Assembly: GCA_029563035.1 (NCBI GenBank)
Contig: JAKQTP010000123.1
Location: forward strand, 1-64,000
Source: an archaeon
GTDB taxonomy: Archaea > Iainarchaeota > Iainarchaeia > CSSED10-239
Direction: 5' to 3'
DNA length: 64,000 bases
A program made the translations under genes and the position numbers. The notes under the pieces were generated by a model, which saw only the letters and a program-made list of their open reading frames with translations, did not search any database and was not told the DNA's origin. Shown piece after piece: positions 15,795 to 25,073 of the stretch (its first letter is position 1; each line of letters opens with the position of its first letter).

Positions 15795-16721
15795 TTATCT
15801 GCGATTTCTTTTTGGTATTTCATTAACTGGAACTTTTTTAATGGGTTTAACACAAAATTCTTTAACTGAATCTTCTAACGGCATTCTTAGAATTTCAGTT
15901 AAAATACCACCTTCTGTAGAATTTATACATTTTATCTTGTTTTGAAAGATAAGATCTAATAAAGTATTTCTATAAAGAAGTAATAATTTAGTTGTTTTTA
16001 TATAATATGTATCAATATCTATAATTGTATCGTGATTGAGTTCTCTTTTAATAAGAACATCCATTCCAACACCCGTAGTATCATAAAGTTTTCTTTCTAG
16101 AAATCCATTACAATACGGTTTATTATCTGTAAATCCAAAATCATATCCAACAAAAATAACAGAACTAGGATTAAATATTTTAGAAAATAAAAACATTGTA
16201 GCACCTACAAAGTAATTATTTTCTAAATCACCAGCACCGCTCGTATATGTGGTTATTTCAGATAGAACTTTTTGTTTTTCAGATCCAGGTTTATCTGTTT
16301 GGTTAAAAAAGAATACATTACCTTTCCATTCATTTAATGCAATAGAACTTACAGTAGTTGGGCAAATAAAATTACAATTAGAGGTATCCACCCCCTTCCA
16401 AAATCTAGAGAAAGAATCACTAGGATCTATTGTGCAAACAAAATCTGGATGAATTCCTTCTTCCATTAATCTGTATAAAACTACATCTGCACATATAATT
16501 AAATAATTTTCAGAATACTGTTTTAGTATATGTATATTTTTTTCTAGAGATGGTCCTGCTGCTACTAAAACGCAAGGTATCTTATTATAAAAGGTATTAT
16601 TAATCAAAAACTTAAGATATCTAGAATTTGGTCTAGTGAAGACACCTTCTTCTAGATTTCTTTTATAGTTTTCTTTCCACTTTTCAACGATAGGATCAAT
16701 TATTTTGGTTTGTTCATTCAT
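15795..16721 (-). CDS. Maf/DUF115 (MptE-like) family protein
   Basis: A 308-residue protein with the family signature PCVLVAAGPSLEKNIHIL at about residues 49-66, DPSDSF, a GYDFGF motif and NSTEGG near the end. These match the 6-hydroxymethylpterin pyrophosphokinase MptE-like / Maf family. Bacterial members transfer nonulosonic sugars to flagellin. Here the gene lies between the tail fibre and an RmlD-like gene, so it may glycosylate a virion protein or a cell surface structure. No nonulosonic acid synthesis genes (NeuB type) are in the window, so the donor would come from elsewhere. Confidence 0.75.
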   Translation of the reverse strand: MNEQTKIIDPIVEKWKENYKRNLEEGVFTRPNSRYLKFLINNTFYNKIPCVLVAAGPSLEKNIHILKQYSENYLIICADVVLYRLMEEGIHPDFVCTIDPSDSFSRFWKGVDTSNCNFICPTTVSSIALNEWKGNVFFFNQTDKPGSEKQKVLSEITTYTSGAGDLENNYFVGATMFLFSKIFNPSSVIFVGYDFGFTDNKPYCNGFLERKLYDTTGVGMDVLIKRELNHDTIIDIDTYYIKTTKLLLLYRNTLLDLIFQNKIKCINSTEGGILTEILRMPLEDSVKEFCVKPIKKVPVNEIPKRNRR

Positions 16722-16725
16722 GTTT

Positions 16726-17604
16726 TCACTTCTTTAAGGTTGATATAAAATCTTCTAATGCTATTTTCCAAGGACGTATCTGAAAACCAAAGGTATTCTC
16801 AAAATTTCTACTATTTAGATAAGAATTTACTAATCTTTTTGCAGATGTTTTATATTCACTACTAGTAATAGGTTCAATGGTCACAAATCTTTGTAGGGTT
16901 CTAGGTAAAACTTCATAAATCATTATTAATCTATAAACTTCTTTAGCAAATTCAAACCAATCTGTCTTGTTTTTATTACTAAAGTTATACACACCATATC
17001 TGGTAGAATTGGATTCTATAATTTTAAAAATACCTTCTACTAAATCTTTTGTATATGTAGGACTTCCTGTTTCGTCATCAACGATTTGAATTTTTGGTGT
17101 TTGTTTACCTATAAGTTTAAATAGAGTAGATACAAAGGTAATACCATATTTTCCATATAACCAAGAGGATCTTATAATAAAGTACTTTTCTAAAGATTTT
17201 TTTATAATGTTTTCACCTTCCAGTTTAGATTTTCCATAAATATTAATAGGATCTGGTATATCAAATTCAGAATATTCCGTATCTTTTTTACCATTAAATA
17301 TTTGAACATCTGAAATATGAATAAGTTTGCTATTATACTGTTTCGCTATTTCACATATATTTTTTATCCCTTCTACATTTACTTTGTAAGCTAAAGAAGG
17401 ATTATTCTCTGCTAAATCTGCATTAGAGATACCAGAACAATTAATAATCCAATCTATTTCTTTATTTCTACAAATATTATGTAAATTGTCTAGTATACCT
17501 ATATCGCTTTCCTTATCATATGGAACATACGCAATAGAATGTGATCTAAGATACAATTCTAGTTCTGTTCCTAGTAATCCTTTATTTCCTATAAGTAAAA
17601 TCAT
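16726..17604 (-). CDS. RmlD-like sugar-nucleotide reductase
   Basis: A 292-residue extended short-chain dehydrogenase resembling dTDP-4-dehydrorhamnose reductase. The NAD(P)-binding glycine motif is GNKGLLG at 6-12, and the catalytic Y123-x-x-x-K127 lies in YGKSK. SSWLYG and DDETGSPTYTKDL are typical of RmlD. No RmlA, RmlB or RmlC partners are recognisable in the window, so the substrate is uncertain and may be another 4-keto sugar nucleotide. The stop abuts the start of the next gene. Confidence 0.85.
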   Translation of the reverse strand: MILLIGNKGLLGTELELYLRSHSIAYVPYDKESDIGILDNLHNICRNKEIDWIINCSGISNADLAENNPSLAYKVNVEGIKNICEIAKQYNSKLIHISDVQIFNGKKDTEYSEFDIPDPINIYGKSKLEGENIIKKSLEKYFIIRSSWLYGKYGITFVSTLFKLIGKQTPKIQIVDDETGSPTYTKDLVEGIFKIIESNSTRYGVYNFSNKNKTDWFEFAKEVYRLIMIYEVLPRTLQRFVTIEPITSSEYKTSAKRLVNSYLNSRNFENTFGFQIRPWKIALEDFISTLKK

Positions 17605-18318
17605 TTATTCACCAGTAATATTAAATTGTTTATTAGAATGTTGCCTATAAAATAAAAGACAAGTATTACATTTTTTTGCATTCCATCCAAAGTTTACTAT
17701 TCTTTTATACAAACTATAATCTTCCGGTATATCAGATTTTATATATCCAGAAATATCTTCGAAGCATTTTCTTCTAAAAAGAGAACCTCCATGAATAAAA
17801 TTTCTATTTTGTAGTAATTTTTTAGATTCTTCATTAAATTCAGGAAACATTCTTTTAAAGTATCCTTTTTGTATTTCTCCACCTTTTTCTTCCTGTGGTA
17901 CATCATAGTATCTTGGTGGAGCAAATTGATCGAATAGTATAAAATCTGTATAAACAATACCTATTTCTTGATTATTATCTAATATTCTAGATGTATCTTC
18001 TAGATAAGTAGTTGATATGTAATCGTCTGCGTCTAAAAAACATAGATAATCGCAAGAAGAATGATTAACAGCAATATTTCTACAAGCAATTACACCCTTT
18101 CTACTTGAGTTGTAAGTAACAATAAGATCTATATTAAGATTGTTACCGTAAATATAGTTTTGCAATTCTATATATTTAGAAAAAGAAGAATCGGTGGAAT
18201 AATCATCTATAATAACTATTTCTTTTGGTAATTTACTTTGATTAAGTATAGAATCTAACGCTTCTTTTATATAATTACTATAATTTCTGTTTATTATTAA
18301 TAAGCTAATATTACTCAT
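17605..18318 (-). CDS. Family 2 glycosyltransferase
   Basis: A 237-residue GT-A enzyme. I take the ATG at 18318 as the start, since SNISLLIINRNYSNYIKEAL begins the fold. A GTG at 18357 would only add a leader that no ribosome binding site supports. Motifs are IVIIDDYSTD at the nucleotide site, LCFLDADDY with the metal-binding Asp, and EDYSLY as the probable catalytic base region. It overlaps the GDPD-like gene upstream by 8 nt. Acceptor and donor are unknown. Confidence 0.88.
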   Translation of the reverse strand: MSNISLLIINRNYSNYIKEALDSILNQSKLPKEIVIIDDYSTDSSFSKYIELQNYIYGNNLNIDLIVTYNSSRKGVIACRNIAVNHSSCDYLCFLDADDYISTTYLEDTSRILDNNQEIGIVYTDFILFDQFAPPRYYDVPQEEKGGEIQKGYFKRMFPEFNEESKKLLQNRNFIHGGSLFRRKCFEDISGYIKSDIPEDYSLYKRIVNFGWNAKKCNTCLLFYRQHSNKQFNITGE

Positions 18319-18751
18319 ATCTGAATTCTTTAATATAATCACTACATATTCCTGCACAAGAATATGAATTAATATTAATATCTTTTGGATATCCCTGTAT
18401 AACTATAATTGAATTAGGTGTTAGCTCTTTATTTGGAAATGTCCAAATGTATTTGTTCGAAGTTAATGTACAAGCATCTGTATTATGAAAAAAACAGGTG
18501 GTTCTCAGTACAAGAAGCATATCTAGAGTTTTAGGTGTTTTTGCATGACACCATAAGCCTTTGGTTAATAAAAACTTTTCGTCAATAGTCAGCCAAGGTC
18601 CATCGTGGCCCAGATAAAACTTACCATTTTCATACCATACGTCTATTTCTACAGTATATCCAGAATCTAGTGCTTTCAAAATATAATCTGGGTGATTTTC
18701 TTTATACTTATCTGGACCTGTAAGATTACCTCTATGAGCAATAAGTATCAT
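18311..18751 (-). CDS. GDPD-like phosphodiesterase, compact form
   Basis: A 146-residue protein with the core of the glycerophosphodiester phosphodiesterase family: H6-R7-G8, E18-N, E35-I-D37 and G48-H49-D50. The usual family length is about 230-300 residues, so the second half of the TIM barrel is reduced. In an island of sugar enzymes it may hydrolyse or transfer a polyol-phosphate linkage. It overlaps the methyltransferase gene upstream by 4 nt. It could be a truncated but functional variant or a degraded copy. Confidence 0.7.
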   Translation of the reverse strand: MILIAHRGNLTGPDKYKENHPDYILKALDSGYTVEIDVWYENGKFYLGHDGPWLTIDEKFLLTKGLWCHAKTPKTLDMLLVLRTTCFFHNTDACTLTSNKYIWTFPNKELTPNSIIVIQGYPKDININSYSCAGICSDYIKEFRYE

Positions 18752-19323
18752 TCTTTTGGCCTCAAAATTAAAAATCCTTGATGTCTATAATCTTTAGTTA
18801 TATTATGAGTAGTTTGAAATAAATCATATATAAATTTATTACTTTTTCTATACTTACTTGTAAGGTTATCTGGCATTTTCAATTCGTATAATCCTTCTTC
18901 AAACAACTGAAGATCATCTATAATAAAAGTATCTTTACAATCTTTTCTATATTTATAAATTAATTCAATTTCTGTTTGTAAGGGTAGCTTAATAGTTTCT
19001 TCTATTTCGTCATCGTACGATCCTAGTTGAAAATCAGCCCCAGGAAAGTGCGCATCTAACCAAAACAATATCTTATCTTCTTTAGATATAGTAGGCAATA
19101 TTTTTTGTAGTCCTTCTAAAGAAGTCATATTTAATAAAGTTAATTTAGTTGAAATATACCTAGTTTTACAATACTCATATAATTCTTTATTAATTTCTAT
19201 TGAATAAAAACTTTTAAAAGGAAACTGTAAAGCATGTTTTAATCCCGTACCTTTACCAGTTCCAGTTTCAATAAAAATATTGCATTTATATTTATCTAAA
19301 TTATGAAGGTATAATTCTCCCAT
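18748..19323 (-). CDS. Class I SAM-dependent methyltransferase-like protein
   Basis: A 191-residue protein with ETGTGKGTGLKHA as the SAM-binding loop at about residues 19-31, FYSIEINKELYEY giving the acidic residue that binds the SAM ribose, and LFWLDAHFPGAD further on. It overlaps the cupin gene by one base and the GDPD gene by four. The target may be a sugar hydroxyl or amine. Members of this type are common in bacterial polysaccharide loci. Confidence 0.7.
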   Translation of the reverse strand: MGELYLHNLDKYKCNIFIETGTGKGTGLKHALQFPFKSFYSIEINKELYEYCKTRYISTKLTLLNMTSLEGLQKILPTISKEDKILFWLDAHFPGADFQLGSYDDEIEETIKLPLQTEIELIYKYRKDCKDTFIIDDLQLFEEGLYELKMPDNLTSKYRKSNKFIYDLFQTTHNITKDYRHQGFLILRPKE

Positions 19324-19643
19324 TATTCTGTATACTTATCTCCTATTAAAGATGGAACCTTTACTACTACAACAGCGGCATCTGTAAGTGCTTTAAAATG
19401 TGCTTTTTCGCCCGGTTCTATGATTACAATATCGTCTACCATAAAAGCTTTTCCATTCATTTCTATAGCACCTTCTGTTACTACATTAATTTCAGTAGCT
19501 ACTCGATGAATATGTGGTGTTTCTGTATCACCAGCTTTATATCGTTGAATTGCTACTTCAAAATCTTCGGTTTTCCAAACAGTAGGAGAAAAGTTTCCAA
19601 TAAACCAACCTCGAATCATTTCTTGAATTTTACTAGTTTTCAT
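19323..19643 (-). CDS. Single-domain cupin
   Basis: A 106-residue cupin with the first metal motif seen as TPHIHRVATEINVVTEG (two His and one Glu) and a later PGEKAHF. Such stand-alone cupins may be sugar isomerases/epimerases or small regulators of sugar metabolism. It overlaps the nucleotidyltransferase gene by 11 nt, and the two may supply and modify the same nucleotide sugar. Confidence 0.8.
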   Translation of the reverse strand: MKTSKIQEMIRGWFIGNFSPTVWKTEDFEVAIQRYKAGDTETPHIHRVATEINVVTEGAIEMNGKAFMVDDIVIIEPGEKAHFKALTDAAVVVVKVPSLIGDKYTE

Positions 19644-20418
19644 ACAATTTCTTAAACTCCTCTAAATCTTCTGGTGTACCTAATCCATGCATTGCACACG
19701 TAGGAATAGGAAATGCAAGTATTTTTTGATTTTTTGGTACAATTAATTCATTATACACAGGACAAACATAAAATTCATTATTTACTCTTAAGTTTTTGTT
19801 AATCATTTCGTCAGCTGCCCAAACAAAGTCTGATCCGTGTTTAAACCAATAAATACCTACAGTAGCATAAGTAGAAATAGGTTCTTTTTCTCTTACTCTA
19901 GTAACGAATCCTTTATTATCTAATTCTGCATAAGACCATTTAGGATGTGTTCCATGAAAAACGGGGATACATCCATCTGCTTTTGTATCTGCTATTGCTT
20001 GCATAAATAAATATACAGTCCAATCTATAAATTGATCACTATTAGCAATCAGTAAGGATTCATTTGTATTAATAATATCCCTTGCTTTCAATACAGTACA
20101 AGCAGCACCTTCAGTAATATAATTTATTTGTATAATATTTGTTTTATCTGCTATATCTCTACCGCATACTGCTGTAATGGCTTCTTTAATTCTTAGATCA
20201 AACTGAAATTTCTTGCAATGATCTTCTTGAACTATAAAAGTAAAACTAGGCTGGTGAAAATCGTATCCTTTAGTAGTCCATATTGTGGTAAAATCCAAGT
20301 TTTTAATAACCCATTCGATCATGGGTTTATTTTTAATAGGAATGAAGGGTTTTGGATCTTTATATCCTGCATCTATAAATCGTTGCCCACGTCCCGCCAT
20401 AGGTATAACTATATGCAT
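19633..20418 (-). CDS. Sugar-phosphate nucleotidyltransferase
   Basis: A 261-residue enzyme expected to activate a sugar-1-phosphate with an NTP. The signature MHIVIPMAGRGQRF and PKPFIPIKNKPMIEW form the nucleotide site, and ANSDQFIDW provides the metal-binding Asp. The start at 20418 is fixed by a very strong AAGGAGGAG site. A longer open frame to 20541 has no support and would overlap the upstream methyltransferase. It is close to the short nucleotidyltransferases found in capsule loci. Whether it uses CTP, GTP or TTP cannot be told. Confidence 0.88.
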   Translation of the reverse strand: MHIVIPMAGRGQRFIDAGYKDPKPFIPIKNKPMIEWVIKNLDFTTIWTTKGYDFHQPSFTFIVQEDHCKKFQFDLRIKEAITAVCGRDIADKTNIIQINYITEGAACTVLKARDIINTNESLLIANSDQFIDWTVYLFMQAIADTKADGCIPVFHGTHPKWSYAELDNKGFVTRVREKEPISTYATVGIYWFKHGSDFVWAADEMINKNLRVNNEFYVCPVYNELIVPKNQKILAFPIPTCAMHGLGTPEDLEEFKKLYEN

Positions 20419-20419
20419 T

Positions 20420-21061
20420 CTACTCCTCCTTAGTACAAAACCATAATTTTCTCTGACCAGATTCCCAAGTACCTGTATTTCTAATAATCCAATCATATTT
20501 ATGCGGGCCAGAGTTGCAAGAAGAATCTTCGAGTCTTTCAAATTTAAACTTATGTTCTATTAGAATAGCCTCTATCATACCGACAGAAATTCTACAACCT
20601 ACGTCATGCAGTGATTGATCATAATCTTCTTTTACATCCTTCCAGTATATGATTTTAGAAGGATCGTAACTATCCACTACTTCTGTTTCTAGAATCATAT
20701 ATTTACAAAACTTACAAGAAGTGTGTAAAAGATAAATAGGATCTTTTAAATGGTATAACAACCCCATATTTATAATAATGTCTACTGGTTCTATTTCAAA
20801 TTTTTCGATGTCTAAATCTTTTTGTAGTGCAGTAATATTTTGATAAGTAGATTGTATATACTCAAGATTATCTTTTCTACCTTCTATACATGTTACAGCT
20901 GAACCTAAGGTAGAAAAATGATATCCAATATCACCAAATCCTGCACCTAATTCTACTAATGTTTTACCTTGGAAAAATTCTTTAGTAAAATATTTCTCAA
21001 TAGTAGCTATTCTTTTAGAACGCCATTCTGTATAATGGTCGTCAAATCTGTTTCTGTCCAT
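20420..21061 (-). CDS. SAM-dependent methyltransferase
   Basis: A 213-residue class I methyltransferase. LVELGAGFGDIGYHF is the SAM-binding motif, VTCIEGRKDNLEYI binds the ribose, and IINMGLLYHLKDP is motif IV/post-IV. I prefer the ATG at 21061 (MDRNRFDDHY). An in-frame ATG at 21091 has no ribosome binding site. It overlaps the end of the next methyltransferase gene by 20 nt. It is similar in type to sugar O-methyltransferases of surface polysaccharide loci. Confidence 0.82.
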   Translation of the reverse strand: MDRNRFDDHYTEWRSKRIATIEKYFTKEFFQGKTLVELGAGFGDIGYHFSTLGSAVTCIEGRKDNLEYIQSTYQNITALQKDLDIEKFEIEPVDIIINMGLLYHLKDPIYLLHTSCKFCKYMILETEVVDSYDPSKIIYWKDVKEDYDQSLHDVGCRISVGMIEAILIEHKFKFERLEDSSCNSGPHKYDWIIRNTGTWESGQRKLWFCTKEE

Positions 21062-21755
21062 AAATCCATATCCAACAAGGATGATGATCATCTACTGTGT
21101 TACTTAATTCTGTAGTAACATCTTTAAAACCTATATCTAAAAAATCTAGAATAACTTCTTGTCTTGTATCCACTCTACAATCTAGTCTCCCATTAGTAGT
21201 AGTAGCTTCATAAAAATTTTCTGTATAACCAAAGGTAGGTGTTCCATTCATAGATGGGCCAAAAGCAAGTTGAATTGCTATTCTTCCACCAGGTTTTAAA
21301 CTTTCTAGCATATTTTCTAGTATTTTTCTTCTAATAGAATAGCAAGGAATATGTTGTAAGCAAATGACAGAATAACAAAAATCATATTTATCTTCTAAAG
21401 GAACTTGTGTCCCATCTGTTACTTTTAAAATTCCATTATATGAAGATCCTATATATTGTTTTGCATTATCCAGATTCTTTTGTGAAATATCAACGCCATC
21501 TACCCGCTTAAATAAATTAAAAATTCTTCTAATCTGTCTTCCTGGTCCACATCCATATTCGTAGCAGATATGCTCTTTAGAAGGTATATAATATTTAAAT
21601 AGCCATTGTTCATATGGAAATTTTTCTTGATTTGGAAAATTTCCTACGATATGATCTTCTAAGCATTTTCCATCTGTATAATAACTTGCTCTAGCATTAG
21701 TTTCATACCAGTTTTTTTGCATTTGTGTATACTTAAATTCTTCAGATGTTTGCAT
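21042..21755 (-). CDS. SAM-dependent methyltransferase
   Basis: A 237-residue class I methyltransferase with CYEYGCGPGRQIRRI, VDGVDISQKNLDNA and FCYSVICLQHIPCY as the three classical motifs, followed by LKPGGRIAIQL. The ATG at 21755 has a GGAAGG site, while the TTG at 21773 does not. It overlaps the HAD phosphatase gene by 14 nt. It is one of four methyltransferases in this island, so the final glycan is probably rich in O- or N-methyl groups. Confidence 0.85.
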   Translation of the reverse strand: MQTSEEFKYTQMQKNWYETNARASYYTDGKCLEDHIVGNFPNQEKFPYEQWLFKYYIPSKEHICYEYGCGPGRQIRRIFNLFKRVDGVDISQKNLDNAKQYIGSSYNGILKVTDGTQVPLEDKYDFCYSVICLQHIPCYSIRRKILENMLESLKPGGRIAIQLAFGPSMNGTPTFGYTENFYEATTTNGRLDCRVDTRQEVILDFLDIGFKDVTTELSNTVDDHHPCWIWIYGQKQI

Positions 21756-22368
21756 TCTTAACCTTCCGTTCAATGTTTTCTATTGTAACATACTTTGGAT
21801 TCTTAACTTCTAAAACATGCGCACCAGATTTAATAGCCGCAGTTATTCCTTTTTCAGAATCTTCTATTATCAAGCATTCTTGCGTATTTAATTTTATTTT
21901 TTCTATAGCCAGACAATAACAATAAGGATCTGGTTTAGGTTTTATACCAAAATCTTCATTCCCCAGAAAAAACTCCATAAATTCCAACTGACCTGTTTGC
22001 CTTAAAGCTAATTCTATGGTGTTTCTAATAGAGTTAGAAACACAAATTAATTTATAGTTTTTACTTCTTAGATATGTATGTAATTCTATTTTTTGTGTAT
22101 CTAAGGATAAACAAGATTTAATTGCATTTATGGTATTATCTTGTTTTAATTTCCATACTTTTTCCTTATCTTTTGGATCTAGAATTCCCCTATTAACAAG
22201 CATTTGTAGTTTAACATTTGAAGGAATACCATTATAATATCTCCAAAATTCATATTCCGAAATAGTATACCCACAAATTTCTAGTAATGCAGAATCCAAT
22301 GCGTGTCTATGTACTTGTACTAGATCACATAAGACTCCATCTAAATCAAATATTATACATTTAATCAT
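21742..22368 (-). CDS. HAD-superfamily phosphatase, beta-phosphoglucomutase-like
   Basis: A 208-residue HAD protein. The nucleophile motif is FDLDGVL (D8, D10), motif II is ICVSNS, and the KPKPDPYCY and IIEDSEKG motifs III and IV follow. The cap domain inserted after motif I makes it similar to beta-phosphoglucomutase and sugar-phosphatase subfamilies. In this setting it may dephosphorylate a sugar bisphosphate or isomerise a sugar phosphate before the nucleotidyltransferase. Overlap with the upstream gene is 4 nt. Confidence 0.88.
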   Translation of the reverse strand: MIKCIIFDLDGVLCDLVQVHRHALDSALLEICGYTISEYEFWRYYNGIPSNVKLQMLVNRGILDPKDKEKVWKLKQDNTINAIKSCLSLDTQKIELHTYLRSKNYKLICVSNSIRNTIELALRQTGQLEFMEFFLGNEDFGIKPKPDPYCYCLAIEKIKLNTQECLIIEDSEKGITAAIKSGAHVLEVKNPKYVTIENIERKVKNANI

Positions 22369-23024
22369 TTAGTTTGGTATTTAATACCATCAGAAAAACC
22401 ATATGCTGTTTTAGACAAAACCAATACTTGATCTTTAAAAGAACCGTGTTTACAAAATTCATCACCTAAACATTGTTCTGTAGTATATTTATTAGTTATT
22501 TGCGTATTTGAAAATACTTTAGTTTTATATGCAAAATTTCCTTCTACAATAAAAAATTGCGGCATAAAATCTGAAATTCCATCAAATTGATACCTTCCAC
22601 CGCAAATGACCGGTGGGTTAGAAGTTGAGCTATGAAAATCTTGTCCTATAGCTTGTGATACAGCTAATACTTTTTTATTATCTAACATTTGTCTGTAAAT
22701 TCTATCTAATCCTTTAATATCGCTAATCAATGTATCTCCAGTTATAGCGACTATATAAGGAGCACTAAAATAAGTACTATATAATTTAGAAAAAGCTAAA
22801 TTATAATTTCTCGTTACTGCTACAGCAGGTAATTCATGAATAGGAACTGCCCCAGCTAAGTTAGGCAATACTTCATAGATATCGGCACCTTCTATCTTCC
22901 GATCAGATTCTGATTGAATTACTATTATTTTAGATCCGAAGAATTGTTTTTTAATAGTATTAATATTAAACTGAACAGTATTAACTTCATTATACATAGT
23001 TATACAAAAAACTACATTTGTCAT
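22365..23024 (-). CDS. Glycosyltransferase-like protein, GT-A type, uncertain
   Basis: A 219-residue protein that opens like a GT-A enzyme (VVFCITMYNEVNTVQFNI) and continues with KIIVIQSESD, YIVAITGDTL and GNFAYKT. The usual double or triple Asp site is reduced to GDT, so it may be a divergent nucleotide-diphospho-sugar transferase or a relative without activity. It is tightly packed between epimerase and phosphatase genes in the island. Confidence 0.6.
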   Translation of the reverse strand: MTNVVFCITMYNEVNTVQFNINTIKKQFFGSKIIVIQSESDRKIEGADIYEVLPNLAGAVPIHELPAVAVTRNYNLAFSKLYSTYFSAPYIVAITGDTLISDIKGLDRIYRQMLDNKKVLAVSQAIGQDFHSSTSNPPVICGGRYQFDGISDFMPQFFIVEGNFAYKTKVFSNTQITNKYTTEQCLGDEFCKHGSFKDQVLVLSKTAYGFSDGIKYQTK

Positions 23025-23033
23025 TACAATACC

Positions 23034-24098
23034 TTATAGATATAATTTAGTAAGAAGTTCTACATTATTTGTTACCCATCGAATAATTTGCTGATAACCT
23101 TCTTCTACACCAATTTTAGGTTCCCAACCAATTGCTTCTTTTATTTTTCTGATATCAGAAATATAAATAACATGATCAGCTTTCCTTGGTTCTTCTATAA
23201 TAGAAATCTTCATTTTTCTGTTAAATTCTCTTTCTACTAAAGAAGTTGCTTCAATAAGTGATAGACTAATATCTTTTCCACCACCAATATTAAAAACCTG
23301 TCCTTTAACTTTATCTATACTATCAATTTCCATTTCAACTAACTTACAAATATCGTCAATGAAAAGAGCATCTCTTACTTGTTTTCCTTTCCATCCAATA
23401 TACACTAATGGTAGATTAAACATAGCTGCAATAGCCCACCAGGCAACCCAACCTTGTGCACTTTTACCCCATTGTCGCGGTCCTGCCAAACAAGAAAATC
23501 TATTTACAACTGTTTTAACACCAAAGGCATCGAAATATTCTTGACAGGCAAGATCAGACATTACTTTACTCATTCCATAAATAGAATGTTGTCCACCATC
23601 GATGCTGAATTCATTCGAAAAACCATATCTAGAATCCCATCCTTTAGTAGAACTTTCTTGTAGGATCCATCTGTATCGTGTATCAGATTCATACAATTCA
23701 AAAGAATTGATTTTATCTCCACTATATACTTTATTTGTTGACCAAAAGATGACAGCAGGTTTATTCTCTTGTTTTCTAGCAAATTCTAGAACATTAAATA
23801 ATCCAAGGGTATTATTAGAAAAATCATAATATGGGTTATTATATCCATCAATAGCAGAAGGTTGTGCACTACATTCACAAATAGCGTCAAAAGTTCCAAG
23901 ATTATCAAAATCTTCTTTACACCGGATATCACCGTGAACAAACTTTACGCCTTTGTTCTTGAAGTCATCTAAATTATATTCTGAACCTCTTCTTGCTAAA
24001 TTATCAAAAGCAGTCACTTTATATCCTTTTTCCGCAAAGTAAAGAGATAAGTTAGCACCCACGAATCCACAGCCACCTAAAATTAGAATTTTTTTCAT
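23034..24098 (-). CDS. NAD-dependent sugar epimerase, CDP-paratose 2-epimerase-like
   Basis: A 354-residue extended SDR. The NAD loop is GGCGFVG at 8-14, with ECSAQPSAI, FWSTNKVYSG and the catalytic Y-x-x-x-K in SIYGMSK. The stretch VVNRFSCLAGPRQWGKSAQG and GWKGKQVRDALFIDD strongly recall CDP-paratose/tyvelose 2-epimerases. A true CDP-tyvelose pathway also needs CDP-glucose 4,6-dehydratase and others not seen here, so the substrate is left open. It could be a related UDP- or GDP-sugar epimerase. Confidence 0.85.
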   Translation of the reverse strand: MKKILILGGCGFVGANLSLYFAEKGYKVTAFDNLARRGSEYNLDDFKNKGVKFVHGDIRCKEDFDNLGTFDAICECSAQPSAIDGYNNPYYDFSNNTLGLFNVLEFARKQENKPAVIFWSTNKVYSGDKINSFELYESDTRYRWILQESSTKGWDSRYGFSNEFSIDGGQHSIYGMSKVMSDLACQEYFDAFGVKTVVNRFSCLAGPRQWGKSAQGWVAWWAIAAMFNLPLVYIGWKGKQVRDALFIDDICKLVEMEIDSIDKVKGQVFNIGGGKDISLSLIEATSLVEREFNRKMKISIIEEPRKADHVIYISDIRKIKEAIGWEPKIGVEEGYQQIIRWVTNNVELLTKLYL

Positions 24099-24101
24099 TT
24101 A

Positions 24102-25073
24102 TTACTTCTCCAAAAGTTTTTCGTATTCTTGAACAATTCTATTTGCAATATTTTTATAAGACCAAGTAGTTTCCATAAAACTTCTAACTTCTTTAGATCG
24201 ATATTCTAATTGTTCTGGATTATTACAATAATATAATATCTGATTTTTAATCTCTTCTATATTATTTACACGATCAAAAGGAAAAATATCAGTTTTATGA
24301 AATTCTTTAAAAGTTTCTTCAAAATTTCCATCTGCACTTACCATTGTAGGTATTCCTAACGCAAGATTTTCTACAGTAGTCATGCCGTGAAAACCTCTCC
24401 AAATTGCATCAAATCCTAAAGTACATGTTTTCTTGATTTCAATGATTCTTTTATTAGCTAAATCTCTATGAATATTTACCTTAATATTTTTATTTTGTGA
24501 TTTCACTTGATTAATAGCTGCGAGTAATTCGTTAGTATTTTTATTATTAGGATCACCCGTAGGGAAATGACCTATTATTACTTCTTTTCTATTTATGTTA
24601 GTATATGAGTATTCATCAGAGTCACAATTTACTACATCTGGTATATACACACAGTCTTTATAAATTTGGAGAGCTTGTGGGATAGATGAAAAGATTGCAT
24701 TATAACCTATCTCTTCTTTTTTATTCCAAATATCTTTTGCTTCTGCTCTTTCGCTCCATCTTCCCATAAAACTATTATAATCATGAAAAATCTTAACTTT
24801 ATCTTTTACAAGATCATTCCAATCGAATCCAAAATTATGTGGGCTATTATACGTGTGTGTAGCTGAGCAAAAATGAAGAATATCTGCTTCTCGTATTAGT
24901 TGCATAAATTCTTCTTTATTATAATTCTCTGGTCCGAGATCTAATGTATTATAAAAAGTTTTTACTGCTCTGAAATGTCTGGCTTTCCAATTAGTATGTA
25001 GGTTAATAGCTTCAGCTTGTTTAAAAGAACATCCAGCTGCATCCCATGCCATGTTAATAAATAACGTTTTCAA
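24102..25073 (-). CDS. GT-B glycosyltransferase
   Basis: A 323-residue protein of the GT4/GT1-like GT-B fold. The C-terminal donor domain includes IIGHFPTGDPNNKNT, then FHGMTTVENLALGIPTMVSA, which is the conserved E-x7-E-like region, and a final helical return (RSFMETTWSYKNIANRIV). The N-terminal acceptor domain has HFCSATHTYN. Neighbours are a methyltransferase and an epimerase. Donor and acceptor are unknown. Confidence 0.8.
   Translation of the reverse strand: MKTLFINMAWDAAGCSFKQAEAINLHTNWKARHFRAVKTFYNTLDLGPENYNKEEFMQLIREADILHFCSATHTYNSPHNFGFDWNDLVKDKVKIFHDYNSFMGRWSERAEAKDIWNKKEEIGYNAIFSSIPQALQIYKDCVYIPDVVNCDSDEYSYTNINRKEVIIGHFPTGDPNNKNTNELLAAINQVKSQNKNIKVNIHRDLANKRIIEIKKTCTLGFDAIWRGFHGMTTVENLALGIPTMVSADGNFEETFKEFHKTDIFPFDRVNNIEEIKNQILYYCNNPEQLEYRSKEVRSFMETTWSYKNIANRIVQEYEKLLEK

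Noticed and set aside
23034..24098. Complete CDP-tyvelose pathway
   Set aside because: Only the 2-epimerase-like step is present. CDP-glucose synthesis, dehydratase and reductase genes are not recognisable in the window.
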